Shown: positions 1 to 11,370, numbered from the stretch's first letter. The stretch is DNA of 64,000 bases from Rhipicephalus microplus (GCF_043290135.1 NC_134703.1:116160505-116224504), one strand, 5' to 3'. The notes: generated by a model not told the origin, from the letters alone. A program made the numbers and translations.

Positions 1-2488
1 CGGGCGCACACGTTGCGAGAAGATCCTCGCGCCTGGAATGGATCCATGCGTCTCGTAATCTGGTGATATATGAATCCAGTTGTACAATCTGATTGTAAAC
101 AATGAGAAAACAAACATGCAAACACAGATACATCGTAGTTCAGAAGATGTCTGACAGTCGCCAAAAAATTATTACAGGCGTTTCAGAATAAGGAGATTAA
201 AGGAAAACGGTATGAGAAAGGCTGAGATATGAACAAGTTTATTACTAAATAATACGAGGAGATGTGAGAGAATTGACGACTGCAGTGCACAGAAGTACAG
301 ATGCTTCGTCCTCAGCCTATCACATGGATGTTGCGGGGACTCTTTGTTGAGACCTTAAGAAACATGATTCCACTTATTATCAATATACATTTGACCCGAT
401 GCTTAATGTTATATATTATGCCAGAGCTTCAGTGGGTCCATCCATGTAAAAATATGAATCCCACTTATTTTCAATTTCACTTTCTGTCAAAAACCAGCTT
501 TTAAATAAAAAATATTAAAGCAGGAGCTGGAAAGCAGTTCAGCGTTCTTTCAGTACGGGGTTGTCTCACTGAATATTGTAACATGCGAATGTATACATTC
601 TATTTTATGTAAGAACCAACATTGCCGTAACTACAACTGAACCGTCAGACTGCCTGAATTATTGTATATATAACATATTTTAACTTTTATGCACCTTCGA
701 TACAAAATATCTAAGTCACTTCGTGTCCCTTACTTTTCAATGTTTTGTTTTTTTTAAAGTCAAATACGGCATTGCGAATATTGGCCGCAAGGACATCGTC
801 AGGTTAGCAAAGAAGTTGAATTTTCATTTAAAACACTAATCAAATGTAATAAATTTACTTATTTCAGTTTGGTTATCCGGTACGGTTTGGGTATTCTGTT
901 CAGCAAGTTGGTAATAGAGGCGCTGACGTTGGAGGCGTAGAGTGGGTGGAATCAGAGCCAGTAAGCTAGACAATAGTGCAGAATTTTAGTAACTATTAGA
1001 CTGTTAATTGCCCACGTGGTATTGAATTACGACTCCAAGCATTCGGTGCGTTACGTGTGAATAATGATCGTGAAGTGCAAATTCACCCGACCCACATATA
1101 TAGGCAGCTGCCTTACAAAGCTTGCAACTACGCCCAGAAGCCACTTCCACACCCTCACTGCAGTGTTCCTGCAAAAATCAACTTTGGCTGACAGCAACTT
1201 CGAAGTGAAACTCAACGCCCATTAGCATCGTTCTGAGGTTCGCTGGACTCTCGCTAATTCGTGAAATTACGCGGGCTCCGAATGGTGATTTCCCCGTCTG
1301 CGGAGCTAATCGTTTGAGAGGAGCATAACGTTGGGCTTATTGTATGATGGCCATGAGGCATATGAGTGTACGAAAGAGAAGGAGGGGGAGTGCTATTACG
1401 GCTAGCACAGAACCGAAGCAAGCCTAGCGATTTGGTTCGGACAGCGATGGCGAACATTTCCTCGGAAATCATAGAAGCCGTCTTTATTGGGGTCTTCGTA
1501 TGCGCATTTATACGAGGTAGACCGTTTGCAGGGTGAATATCTTTTGAACACCTTCACGTCACGGGGAGCTTCGAAAGAGCTTATCCATTCTGCTGGGTGC
1601 CCTGAAAAGCGATCAAAAAGAGAGATGTTCGTTGGGCTCCACATCGCGAATGTTCCTGAAGAACGAATCTAGAAGACTCGCGTGAGCGACGTTGCGGAAG
1701 TTGATGTTCAACTTTAGCCACGTTTGAACAGCCCTATACCGAGTGAGAGTGGGTACTCTGATATTTAAAGTAGCGAAGATACGTTTCGTGCTTTTGAGCT
1801 CGGCTATGAATATCTAATGTGATGGAAGATCGAGACCCGAACCTCTTTTGTATATCATCAAATAAGAGTTTAAAAAGGGACAAAAAAAAGAAAGCCAAAT
1901 GGAAAGAAAGTAGAAGAAATCAGAGTTCGTCTCGGCATTTATGTCGTGTTCTTTAAACGAGAGGGTAGGCAATATATCTCGCGAGTATTTGAGAAAGCTT
2001 TGGATGTCTGCAGAATACTCACCAGTATAAAAGAAAAACTGCTCCCACTCGCGCCATGCCGTACTTGTTGAGCCCTTTGCCTTTGAAGTTTGATGACACG
2101 GCACAGTTTCCACTTTCAGCACGCACGACACAGATTTAAACAGCGATAGACGGCTGTGTTTACTTTGTGTCTGCAGGCATCATCTTTTTTTTTAAATTTA
2201 ACCTTAATAACCTCACCAACGCCCGTTCAATGCCGGATTTCTACAAACTCGCAAAGTAACGAAAATTCTAAGTTTCCGATCAGCTGCCACAGCAGAATCA
2301 CTAATAAATATAATTTTCTTGGTTCTATAAGTAAAAGTTTTAAAACTAAAGAATACCTGTGAGACATTGCCGGCTACACATAAATTTTGGGAATATGGCG
2401 CCATTTTAAGATATTTTCTCGCGGTAGTTTTATCACCTATCACGAGGCACGTTGTTATAGTTATTGCGCAATCATTTATAATAATAAT
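1..2488. other. Intergenic stretch, no recognisable gene
   Basis: AT-rich DNA. The longest open frame is 105 codons (1814-2131, minus) and matches no family I know. A TATA-like run lies near 1096 but no coding exon follows it. I see no repeat family shared with the rest of the window. Confidence 0.6.
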
Positions 2489-2715
2489 TGTTGGAGTTTA
2501 ACGTCCTAAAACCACTATACGAATATGAGAAACGCCATGTTGAACGACTCCGGAAATTTGAACCACCTTGGGTTCTTTAACGTGCACCCAAATCTGAGCT
2601 CATAGGCCTACAACAATTTCGCCTCCATCGAAAATGCAGCCTTCGAAGACGGGATTTGATCCCGCGACCTGCGAGTCAGCAGCCGAGTACCTTAGCCACT
2701 AGACAACCCCGGCAA
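2489..2715 (-). repeat. tRNA-derived SINE, full-length-like copy
   Basis: Read on the minus strand, the head is tRNA-like. An A-box-like segment (TGTCTAGTGGCTAAGG, about 2688-2706) is followed by a B-box-like segment GGTCGCGGGATCAAATCCC (2651-2669). A body follows that is shared with the copies at 30.0, 58.0, 58.3 and 61.0 kb, including the conserved stretch around gtgcacgttaaagaac. Such elements are transcribed by RNA polymerase III and depend on a LINE for mobility. This copy is mutated in the B box, so it is probably old. Tick tRNA SINEs such as Ruka are known, but I cannot confirm the family name. Confidence 0.8.
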
Positions 2716-2918
2716 GGTAGAGCGGCGGCCAGAGAAGTGTACACTGGCAACACTGACGTATACACACCGGCTGCCGGACATCGCCACCCCCGCCAGACAA
2801 GGCGTAACAATAAAAGCTTGCAGAGCAAGCTCCTAAAAACTATGCTGATGTTTCGGGTGTCTTACTACATTCCCGTAGTACAGTACTAAGTTCTATAAAT
2901 TGCCGAACACTTTTTCTA

Positions 2919-2938
2919 GAGAGAGAGAGAGAGAGAGA
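2919..2938. repeat. (GA)n tract, 3' tail of LINE copy 1
   Basis: About ten GA units sit exactly where the shared LINE 3' UTR stops. On the element's own strand this is (CT)n, the same tail type as in copy 2. Confidence 0.8.
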
Positions 2939-3086
2939 TAAAGATACAAGGAAAGGCAGGGAGGTTAACCAGACGCACACCCGGTTTGCTACCCTGCACT
3001 GGGGAAGGGATAAAGGGGAGAAAAGAGGTTGCACAAAGATGAGAAAGTACACACAATCACGAGCACACTCGGGGAGCACACACAGT

Positions 3087-6000
3087 TCACAGGCGGTCGC
3101 TCAGGTTTGTTGACTTGAGGTAAAGAAGCAGTGCTTTAGTTGCTTTCTGCGCAACTGAGGCAGATGCCCAAGGTCCTAGTATCTTCTGCACACAAAATGG
3201 TCCGGGGTCAAGTCGATTCAAAACCATCCGTAGCTGGCATCGCTGTGTGTCGTAGCAAGCGCAGCTGCAGCGGACGTGTTCGATGGTTTCTTCATCTCCG
3301 CAGTAGTCGCATGTAGGAGTGTCTGCCATAACAATGCGAAAAGAGTACACCTTTGTGAATGCAACACCCAACCAAAGGCGGCATAACAGTGTCGCATCGG
3401 AGCGGGAAAGTTGTGATGGTAGCTTTAGCTTGAGCGAAGGATCCAGTTCATAAAATTGACACCTTTGGAAGCTGGTAGACGACCAGAACGTGCGTGTGAG
3501 ATCTCGAGCCAGCAGGTAAAGTTGTCTTGCTGCATCATTCCTTGATAGAGGAATCGGGACTACACGGGTTTCTTCATGGGCTGAGCGGGCTGCATCATCG
3601 GCTAATTCATTTCCGGTAATACCAATATGTCCAGGCAGCCATTGATATATAATATCATGCCCTCGTGCTAGAGCTTCATGATGGCAATGTCTTATTTCTT
3701 GTACCAGTTGGTCATGGCTCCTCCTACGCATGGCAGACTGCAAACTCTGAAGCGCTGCCTTCGAATCACAGAATATGACCCATTTTCCTGGACGTTCTTG
3801 AACGAGATATTGTAAAGCAGCCCTTATAGCAGCAAGCTCTGATGCCGAAGATGTAGTCATATGCGACAACTTAAACTTGATTGTCATTCCTGCAGCCGGA
3901 ATTACGGCGGCACCTGATGAGCTGCTGGACGAGACGGACCCATCAGTGTATATCTGCGTTCGGTCTAAGTACAACTCATGTAATAATAGCAGTGTTGCTT
4001 GCTTCAATGATACTCTGGAGTGACTGCTTTTCTTTTTGATTCCCGGAATTTCTAGACGTACTTGCGGCTGGTCGAGGCACCACAAAGGGCATGCCGTTCT
4101 CGCAGCTGGCGTATATCCTGATGGATTGCTGTTTAGGTGCTTGGCTATGACGTCTGAAAACGTAGCACGGGGTCTTCCGGAAGGTAGAAGGGCCAAGTGG
4201 TGGTCGGGGACACGGCTAGCATGTCGAATGTGCGCTCTGAGGCAATCCACAGCTATATATGTCCTGACCGGATGGTCTTTGGCAAGCATGATTGTGGCAT
4301 AAGTAGAAGCGCATCGGGGCAGTCCTAGGCAGATACGCAGTGCCTGACCCTGCAAACTCTCCAATGAATGAGTATTCGATTTGCAAGTGTTAGTCAGTAC
4401 CGGCAAGCTGTAGCGCAATAGACCCAGAAATAGGGCCCTGTACAGCTGTAGCATGGAGGCCACAGAAGTTCCCCATGCTTTACCGCACAAGAATTTCATG
4501 ATATGCACAATAGATAGCAGTCTCTTCTTCAAGTACGCACAATGTGGGCTCCACGAAAGACTTCTGTCGATTATTATGCCCAGGAAACGATGCGTCCGTG
4601 CATATTTGACACTCTGCCCATTGATGTAAACAGGGTATGGCGTCATTGGTTTGCGTGTAAACGCCATCAACGCGCACTTCACAGTTGATATATTTAGGCC
4701 TTGTTTCTGAAGGTAGGCTGTTGTGAGGGTTGCTGCCCGCTGTATTCGTGCACGCACCTGAGGGCGAGTAACTGCAGCACTCCAGAGGCAAATATCATCG
4801 GCGTATATGGATAGGCACACCGGCTTTGGCAGAACCTTCACCAGACCAATGAGGGCCACATTGAACAATGTGGGGCTTAAAACACCTCCCTGAGGTACTC
4901 CGCAGTAGGTGTAATGTTGGGCAGTTGTACCCTCATATGTTTGTACAAAGAAACCCCGGCCAGTTATATAATCTTTTATCCATTGAAACATTCGTCCACC
5001 AATGCCCATTGCTGCGAGAGAAGTGAGGATGGCATCGTGAGCTACATTATCATATGCACCCTTCACGTCAAGAAAGAGTGCCACTGATATGCGCTTGCGA
5101 CTTTTTTCTTGTTGAACAAATGTCGATAAATCAAGGACACAGTAAATGGAGGAGCGGCCCCGACGAAAGCCTGCCATGCAAGAAGGGTATTTGGTGTATC
5201 GTTCCAAGTACCACTCGAGACGAAATAGAACCATTCTTTCCATCACTTTTCCGAGGCAGCTTGCGAGGGCAATAGGGCGATACGCTGTCAAGTCCAACGG
5301 TGATTTTCCCGATTTCAAAAGTTGTATTAATCGACTAATTTTCCATTATCGGGGAACACTGCCGCTGGGCCAGGAGTTGCTGAAGCATGTTAAAAGTTCT
5401 TTTCTAGCTTTTTGTCCAAGCTGTCCCAACGCACTATAAGTAATACCATCCGGACCTGGCGATGACATGCGCTTAGAAGCGACTAACGCACCTTCCAGTT
5501 CTTCCATGGTGAACGGAATGTCCATTTCTGGTAATCGCGTCTCAGGAACGATCACGGCGTCGATGCTCTCGTTCACAATATTCCCGGCAACTCTCGTGCA
5601 AAATTCTTCAGCCACCTCGAGTTCTGTTTTTCCCTGATGGAGTGCCAAAGCTTTAAAAGGGTGCCGTTGTTGTGGAGAGGAGCGAAGACCACGAACTGTT
5701 CTCCAGATATATGACAGCGGTTTATGAGGGTCTAGAGATTCGCAGAATGCTTTCCAGCGTTCGCTCTCCAGTTTGTAAATGCGTCGTTGAATCTTTTTCT
5801 GGAGCCGCCTTGCTTCCCTCAGATCGTAAATTGATCTTGTGCGTCTGTATCGTCGTTCTGCACGCCTTCGTATAGCTCGTAATTTTTCCAGTTCGATGTC
5901 AAACTGTGTTACTTTAGACGAAAATGGTAATTTACATTTGGACGCTTGCATAGCTTCCACTATGGTATTTTCCAGGCTGCAGGCGAGACCTTCTTGGCAA

Positions 6001-6755
6001 GCGTTCTCAACACGCGATGCAAACATCGACCAGTCAGTGCCAATTGCAACACCGGAAGAGAAATTTTTTATGATACCATCGATCGTCACGTAGGTGGGTA
6101 TGTGATCACTCCCATGAGTCTCAATATCGCAAAACCACTTAACTTTGTGAGAGAAGCACCGTGACACCAATGTCAGGTCAAGGCAACTGCCATACGTGAG
6201 ACCCCGCAGATATGGGGGGGTACCATCGTTCATGATGGAAAGGTCGTAATCGGAAGCAAATGTAACAATGTTCCGGCCCCTGGCATTCATCCTAGTGCTC
6301 CCCCAAAGCATGTGATGGGCGTTGAAGTCACCGGCGATGATCCAAGGCCCATCGGTTCTCATTAGGATGTCTTTTAATCTGTCGCAGTCAAATCGCGATG
6401 ACGGAGATATATATCCACCAATAAGCGTGAACGAAACTGCATTCTTCTTCACACGAAGACACACGTACTAATTGTCGTCATTTGAACTTATTGGGTGTGA
6501 AAGATAAGTCAAGTCTGTGCGAATGTAAACAATTACTTTGCTTCGTTCTTCGCAAGCGGCTAAACAAAAAGCTTCATAACCGGACAATCTATAAGGCGTT
6601 GACACGTTTAGTTCACATATGACAAGTATAGGGAATTGGTTGGCCCGAACAAATTGGCGCAAGTCCGAGATACGAGACTTCATGCCTCTGGCAGTCCACT
6701 GAAAAATCGACGCACTTTTAACTTCAGTGCGGAAGTGATGATTTTGTTGAGCCAT
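3087..6755 (-). pseudogene. LINE ORF2: endonuclease, reverse transcriptase, RNase H (two nonsense codons)
   Basis: The frame is continuous for 1,222 codons, broken only by TAG at 6468-6470 and TAA at 5346-5348. The segments 6468-6755, 5346-6464 and 3087-5318 all lie in one frame, so no frameshift is needed. The N-terminal endonuclease shows GDFNAHHMLWGS and GSDHIPTY (catalytic H). The RT shows FLDVKGAYDNV, GVPQGGVLSPTLFN and the catalytic YADD. The RNase H shows TDGS, SELAAI, DSKAAL and GHIGITGNELADDAA, so all its acidic residues are present. The C-terminus has a CDYCGDEETIEHVRCSC zinc-finger-like motif. The ATG (6753-6755) lies 5 nt past the ORF1 stop, which suggests reinitiation or coupled translation. 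In copy 2 the two stop positions read H and D (GNHFVCL, VPQDWK), so both look like recent point mutations. The encoded enzyme nicks target DNA and reverse-transcribes the element RNA in place. Confidence 0.93.
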
Positions 6756-6760
6756 TGTGC

Positions 6761-8146
6761 TTATACGAAGTTAGCAAGAACTGGATTCAGTGCATGCAGT
6801 ATTTGCAGTGCACTCTTAGCAGACGGAGATTGTATGCTGCTCAGTAGCGTGCAAATCGTGGCAATTAATGATTGCACGATTGCAGCCACTTGCCTGTCTT
6901 GGTTGGAAAGATCTCGAACCGGGACGATTGCAGTCACTTGCCTGTCTTGGTTGGAAAGATCTCGAACCGGGAGCGCGGACTGGCCGTCATGAAGCTCCTT
7001 CGGTTCGCTTGATGCTGCTTCCCTTTGAAGTGCAGGCCACTCTGTCGCAGTTAGGGTATGCTCACTGGCTTTGTCCTTTACAGCCTTTCCCGCGGCATGT
7101 GGTCTGTGAGGCAAAGGAGGTGGTACTGATGAGGGATCACGCAAACGTGTCGAGGAGGTAGCGGGCGTCCTCGAAGACCGACGTCGACGTGAACGACGCC
7201 TTCTGACTTTAGCAGCGGCTTCTCGATGAGATGAGTGATCGCGCACCATCTCCTTCAATATGGCAATTTCCTTCTGAATCCGCGAGCAGTCCTTCGATGT
7301 GGCTTCATGGGATCCATTGCAATTAGAGCATTTCTTGACAGTTGCGACGCACTTATCCGCTTCATGGTGCTCGGCGTAGCGGTGGCATACCACCGAATTC
7401 TCGCAGACGCTGCTCACATGTCCAAGGTTCATGCATTTACGGCACTGGAGAGGCTTTGGAATGAAAGGCCGCACAGCATGTCTGAAGTACCCCACCTTCA
7501 CATGAGAGGGGAGTGATGTGCTCTTAAACGCAATCTTCACACAGCGAGACTTGCCTAGCCGGGTGACATCAACAATTGGAGTATCAGTTGTTGACTTGAC
7601 AAGAAGTTGTAAGTCCTTATTGGAAATAGCGACATCAATGTCGTAGATCACGCCGGTTACTACATCACATCCCAAGGAAACATGAGAGCGCGCCTGGTTG
7701 CCGTCCAAGTCAGTTACACTGCGCAGAACGCCCAAGGCACTTGCGTGCAAAACGTCCACAGCCAGTATATTCTTTCTGGCGTTCACTCTTATGTCCGTGA
7801 TCTCATTTGGCACGAGCGTTTCCAGAGACCTCGGCACAGACTGTCTGTTAAGGCGTTTCATGCTGACGGTAGGAACTGCAGACAGAAACAGGATGGTATA
7901 AGTGTTCGATTTTGGCGCTTCACTTACAGTTTGAATAGTTGAGGATGAGGATGTCCTCATGTTCCTTCTCTTTGCCTTGCGGCTCAGCACAGGTTGGAAA
8001 CCGTCATCTGAGAAGTCCTCACTGCTGAGATAGTAAGCATGAGTATCTTCACTGTCACTGTCGCTCGCTTGTCCCATCCGCTTCCTGGAGGCGGTCGCCG
8101 CTGACGCTGCTGGTGCCGGCAGGCGCCCGGGGTGGTCTACTTCCAT
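6761..8146 (-). CDS. LINE ORF1, gag-like RNA-binding protein with CCHC zinc knuckles
   Basis: Open for 461 codons from the ATG at 8144-8146; an upstream in-frame TTG at 8153-8155 is less likely to be used. The N-terminal ~90 residues are acidic and serine-rich. A conserved middle domain (YTILFL to VRPFIPKPLQC) is shared with copy 2. Two knuckles follow, CRKCMNLGHVSSVC and CSNCNGSHEATSKDC, with a degenerate motif between them (CHRYAEHHEADKC, where a Y replaces the second Cys). A very basic RRRRSRRRRSS patch and a low-complexity tail complete it. ORF1 proteins of this type coat LINE RNA and form the ribonucleoprotein. An in-frame 48-bp duplication lies near the C-terminus. No frame break is visible, so it could still be translated, though ORF2 in the same element is broken. 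Confidence 0.88.
   Translation of the reverse strand: MEVDHPGRLPAPAASAATASRKRMGQASDSDSEDTHAYYLSSEDFSDDGFQPVLSRKAKRRNMRTSSSSTIQTVSEAPKSNTYTILFLSAVPTVSMKRLNRQSVPRSLETLVPNEITDIRVNARKNILAVDVLHASALGVLRSVTDLDGNQARSHVSLGCDVVTGVIYDIDVAISNKDLQLLVKSTTDTPIVDVTRLGKSRCVKIAFKSTSLPSHVKVGYFRHAVRPFIPKPLQCRKCMNLGHVSSVCENSVVCHRYAEHHEADKCVATVKKCSNCNGSHEATSKDCSRIQKEIAILKEMVRDHSSHREAAAKVRRRRSRRRRSSRTPATSSTRLRDPSSVPPPLPHRPHAAGKAVKDKASEHTLTATEWPALQREAASSEPKELHDGQSALPVRDLSNQDRQVTAIVPVRDLSNQDRQVAAIVQSLIATICTLLSSIQSPSAKSALQILHALNPVLANFV
6877..6972 (-). repeat. In-frame 48-bp tandem duplication inside ORF1
   Basis: Two adjacent copies with a period of exactly 48 bp and very few differences encode two tandem 16-residue units of the type VPVRDLSNQDRQVTAI. 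Copy 2 of the LINE has no obvious counterpart. The duplication keeps the frame. Confidence 0.9.
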
Positions 8147-9537
8147 CCCCTGCAAGGGAGCAGCGGAAACTGATCAACAGACTTAAATTACAACTGAAAT
8201 ACGCCGGAGATAGCAGAAGCAGCTCCCATTCAAAACACACTTCTTCGTCGAAGAAGAACAATTTTTCTAAACACACAAAAGGCCTTAGATCTGAATGCAC
8301 GATGCCTTTTACCCGTAGATATGAATTTGACTGGAACAACATTGACTATTGAATAGCTTTAGACCCCATACGTATCTGAGAATGAGAATCTGAAATTCTT
8401 TTCTATAGACACATCTATTGACATAGATAGCAAAGAATAAGCTCCGTGCACCAATGCTTGTAACGTGATTGAAGATGATACAACAGAAAGCGTTGTTATT
8501 GCTCTTCAAAGCTTCGTCATCAACCGAGGGGGTAAGACGAACTATGGAAACCATCCCTGTAACTCTCGCATGCAAGCAGCAGCAACAGCAGCGCCAGTAG
8601 TGGCCGCGGATCGAAAAGCCCCATAGGAGCACAGCGTTAGAGCCAATCGAAGCGCCTATAGCTGGGCTGCTTCCCACACGTCCCTTCCCATACCGGGGAA
8701 ACGGTGGCTGCCTGATCAGCATTTACTGCGGCAGCTTAGCTCTTCGCATTGATCGCGTTCGTTAGGAAGCAGGCGTTCCACGTTACGCAGTGGTTGGCAC
8801 CGTGGCTCTGACTCGGGAAGCGTACAGTTAGGACCGTTTCTTTGCAACGTTTTTATATCTTTTTACTCGCTTTCGCGGGTGCGAATGCGAGAGATCACTG
8901 TTTCGAGGCTGCAGAGGTAAGCCACCGTGATAAAAACAGCCGCCGCTGGGGTTTTAGCGCAGAGCGCGAATGGGCTTGTCGTGTCGTGTTATTAGTCATA
9001 ATTAGGAGTGCACAGATATGCGGGGGAAATAAATGTTCTTCTTCCTGTATCGGGCAATGTTTTGCAGCTTGTATACGACAGCATACTGCATTCACACAGG
9101 ATGGTTGTTCATAACACCCGAAGCAACCGTACGACGCACAGTCTGGGTTCTCTTTCCCGAGCTACGCTGGTGATTCATTATCGGTTTAAGAACTGTACCT
9201 ATGGGGAAGTATTCCAGCGGTACGTTGTGGGGAAGTATTTGCGCAATGCGCTGTACGTTTGGGGAGGTATTTTGCCAAAAATAAGGTTAGAGTTCTTTTC
9301 TTGCAGACGTTGCAGCAACGAACAGGGCCACAATATCCGAAATAAACGCTTCCCACCAGATAATTTGCAAGCCACAGCTTCAACGTAGCACTCGCTTCAC
9401 AAAGACGCAAGTTGTTGTCTTGCCATATACGGCAAGACACCTCGCATTCGATGCGTGAAGAAACATTTTAGGATTCTCATATAAACTCTGGGTCTGTTAA
9501 AAGGAAACGAAGAGTCTTCGTATTCATGTGAAACATC
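8147..9537. other. LINE 5' flank and intergenic DNA, no recognisable gene
   Basis: The part nearest 8147 is probably the 5' UTR of LINE copy 1, but it does not visibly match the sequence upstream of copy 2, so its limit is unknown. ORFs of 137 codons (8309-8722, minus) and 126 codons (9008-9388, plus) resemble no known family. Confidence 0.5.
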
Positions 9538-9930
9538 ACCGCAAAAAAATGGAAGATCCCACGTGCAGTGGAAATCAATGATATGCGAAGCACGATTGAG
9601 AAATGTCAATATGTCACTTTAAAATCAGCACAACGTTAAGAAGTGGAGGTAAATGGTGCCGTACATGGCTTCCGTGTCATCATTATCATGTTTGAATGCG
9701 TCGTTTACCTTCGTCATGTATTCACGTCACGTGGTACCAAATTCAGTATATGTGGAGCTAGCGAAACGACCGCGAGCACGCTATGAGCGTGGTATGTTGT
9801 CATGTTCTTACGTGACATGCTTGTCAGGATTATCGTGTTTGCACCAGTCATATATTTTGTTATCCATTGACGTCACGTAATACCCAATTGAGTATATGTG
9901 GAGCTAGCAAAACGGTCGCGAGCACATCAC

Positions 9931-10325
9931 GAAGAGTCCAATATACTCCAATGTAGCATTGACGCGCGCGCACGCAGGACACAGCGATGCTAAACGTTAG
10001 CAAAACGCGAGCACTCGATAGTTTGACGCCAGGCGCAACCAGCGTCCGTCGGCACGGCCAGACGGCAACCGGCGCGAAATGCGACATTTTGAATTACGCG
10101 TTCATGCGTTACCCAGACGACACTGTTTGTCCCTCTTTTTGAGACGGAGGGACGCCGGACGCGCTGAAACGCGCATGCGTCAAAGTAACGCAGCGTGGCC
10201 CGCACCTGCGAGTACATATATGGCAGGACCGGCGTCTGGCGTCGCAACGCCGGCGTGACGCGACGAAATGAACGCCGGCGAGCACGCGCACTGCTTCACG
10301 TCGAAATAGATTGGTGCCTTGACTG
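9931..10325. other. CpG-rich ~395-bp insertion within the 146-bp array
   Basis: Between two family-1 units the sequence departs from the unit for about 395 bp. It is rich in CpG (cgcgcgcgcacgc, cgacgaaatgaacgccggcg) in an otherwise AT-rich array. The array phase resumes at tcatgtagtcatg. It has no long ORF, and I see no terminal inverted repeats. It could be a separate small insertion or a diverged unit. Confidence 0.5.
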
Positions 10326-11085
10326 GGTCATGTAGTCATGTTCTCAAATGACGCGCATGTCATGAATATCATGTTTGCACTATAGTCACATAACTTCGTC
10401 ATTCATTGGCGTAACGTGATATGAAATTTGGCATATGTAAAGCTAGCGAGACGGCCGAGAGTGCGTCATCTTGTGGCATGTAGTCATGTTGTTACATGAT
10501 ACGCATGTCGTCATTATCAAGTTTTGATGTGTAATTTACCTATATCGTACGTTCGCGTCGCGTAATACCAAGTTTTGTACATGTGAAGTTAGCGAAGCAA
10601 CCGCGAGCGCTTCATGAGCCTGGCATATAGTCATGTTGTTACATGACACGCATGTTTGCACCAATATCATACATGATACATATTATCATGTTTGCACCAA
10701 TATCATACATTCATCATCCATTTATGTGCCGTAATATACCAACTTTGGTATAAGTGAATCTAGCGAAACGGCCTCCAGGGCATCATGAGCGTGGCATGTA
10801 GTCATGTTGTTACATGACAAGCATGTCATGATTTTTATGTGAGGATCTGTCGCTTGTGTTCGCCATGCAATGATGCCATACCATACAAGCTTTGCAACAT
10901 GCCATGAGAACGAAACCACCGCAAGAGCTGTAGGACCATGAATTGTAAATCATGACATTCATGACATACGTATGATTTTCATGTTATCACTAGTCAAATA
11001 TGTTCTTAATACAGTCATGTTATGCCAAACCCAATTTGGTATCGATACCACTATCGAAATGGCCAGGAGAGCTAAAATTCGTAAG

Positions 11086-11263
11086 CGGCTAGATAGATAA
11101 ATAGATAAATAGATATAAGAATAGATAAATAGATAGATAAATAGATAAATAGATAGATAAATAGATAGATATATAGATAGATAATTGGCAAAATAGATAA
11201 ATAAATGAATAAATAGATAAATAGATAGATAGATAGATAGATAGATGGATAGATAGATAGATG

Positions 11264-11329
<66 letters not shown>

Positions 11330-11338
11330 AAGATAGAT
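11086..11338. repeat. (GATA)n / (AAATAGAT)n microsatellite inside family 1 copy 1
   Basis: An interrupted GATA/AAATAGAT tract of about 250 bp that becomes purer toward its right end. The inverted copy at 25.5 kb has only a few tatc units at the same place, so the expansion is specific to this copy. The 'YLSI' reading frames across it are artefacts. Confidence 0.95.
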
Positions 11339-11370
11339 ACGCTCAAAGTCGCCGAAGTTTGCTTAGAAAT

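Larger units (their letters stand above)
2919..8146 (-). mobile_element. I-group non-LTR retrotransposon (LINE), copy 1, nearly intact
   Basis: A two-ORF LINE on the minus strand. ORF1 (6761-8146) carries CCHC zinc knuckles. ORF2 (3087-6755) carries apurinic-type endonuclease, reverse transcriptase, RNase H and a C-terminal CCHC motif. RNase H after the RT places it in the I group in the broad sense. The ORFs are 5 nt apart (TAA, then ATG). The 3' UTR (2939-3086) shares blocks with copy 2 at 48.4-48.6 kb (gggtagcaaacc, ctggttaacctccc), and both copies end in a (CT)n run rather than poly(A). The 5' end is not resolved; 5' UTR probably extends past 8146. No target-site duplication could be identified by eye. 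Confidence 0.93.
9538..11370 (+). repeat. Structured repeat family 1, copy 1: 146-bp tandem units plus (GATA)n
   Basis: In order: a unique end (9538-9650); degenerate tandem units of about 146 bp, each with a gctagcgaaacggccgcgag-like core (cores near 9757, 9903, 10442, 10588 and 10759); a unique ~230-bp segment (about 10860-11085); an expanded GATA tract; and a terminal block cgctcaaagtcgccgaagtt. The same order appears inverted at 25453-26506, so this is one mobile unit and not a simple satellite array. No ORF is present. Internal tandem repeats, a microsatellite near one end and a hairpin beyond it resemble Helentron-associated non-autonomous elements, which is an inference only. Confidence 0.8.

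Noticed and set aside
4036..4302. Plus-strand ORFs inside LINE copy 1 (also at 5146-5439, 5672-6164, 6636-7161, 7235-7942)
   Set aside because: They lie opposite the strongly supported LINE ORFs and have no family resemblance.
9650..10860. Array resembling CRISPR (regular spacing of repeats)
   Set aside because: The whole 146-bp unit is repeated, not short repeats with unique spacers, and the context is eukaryotic.
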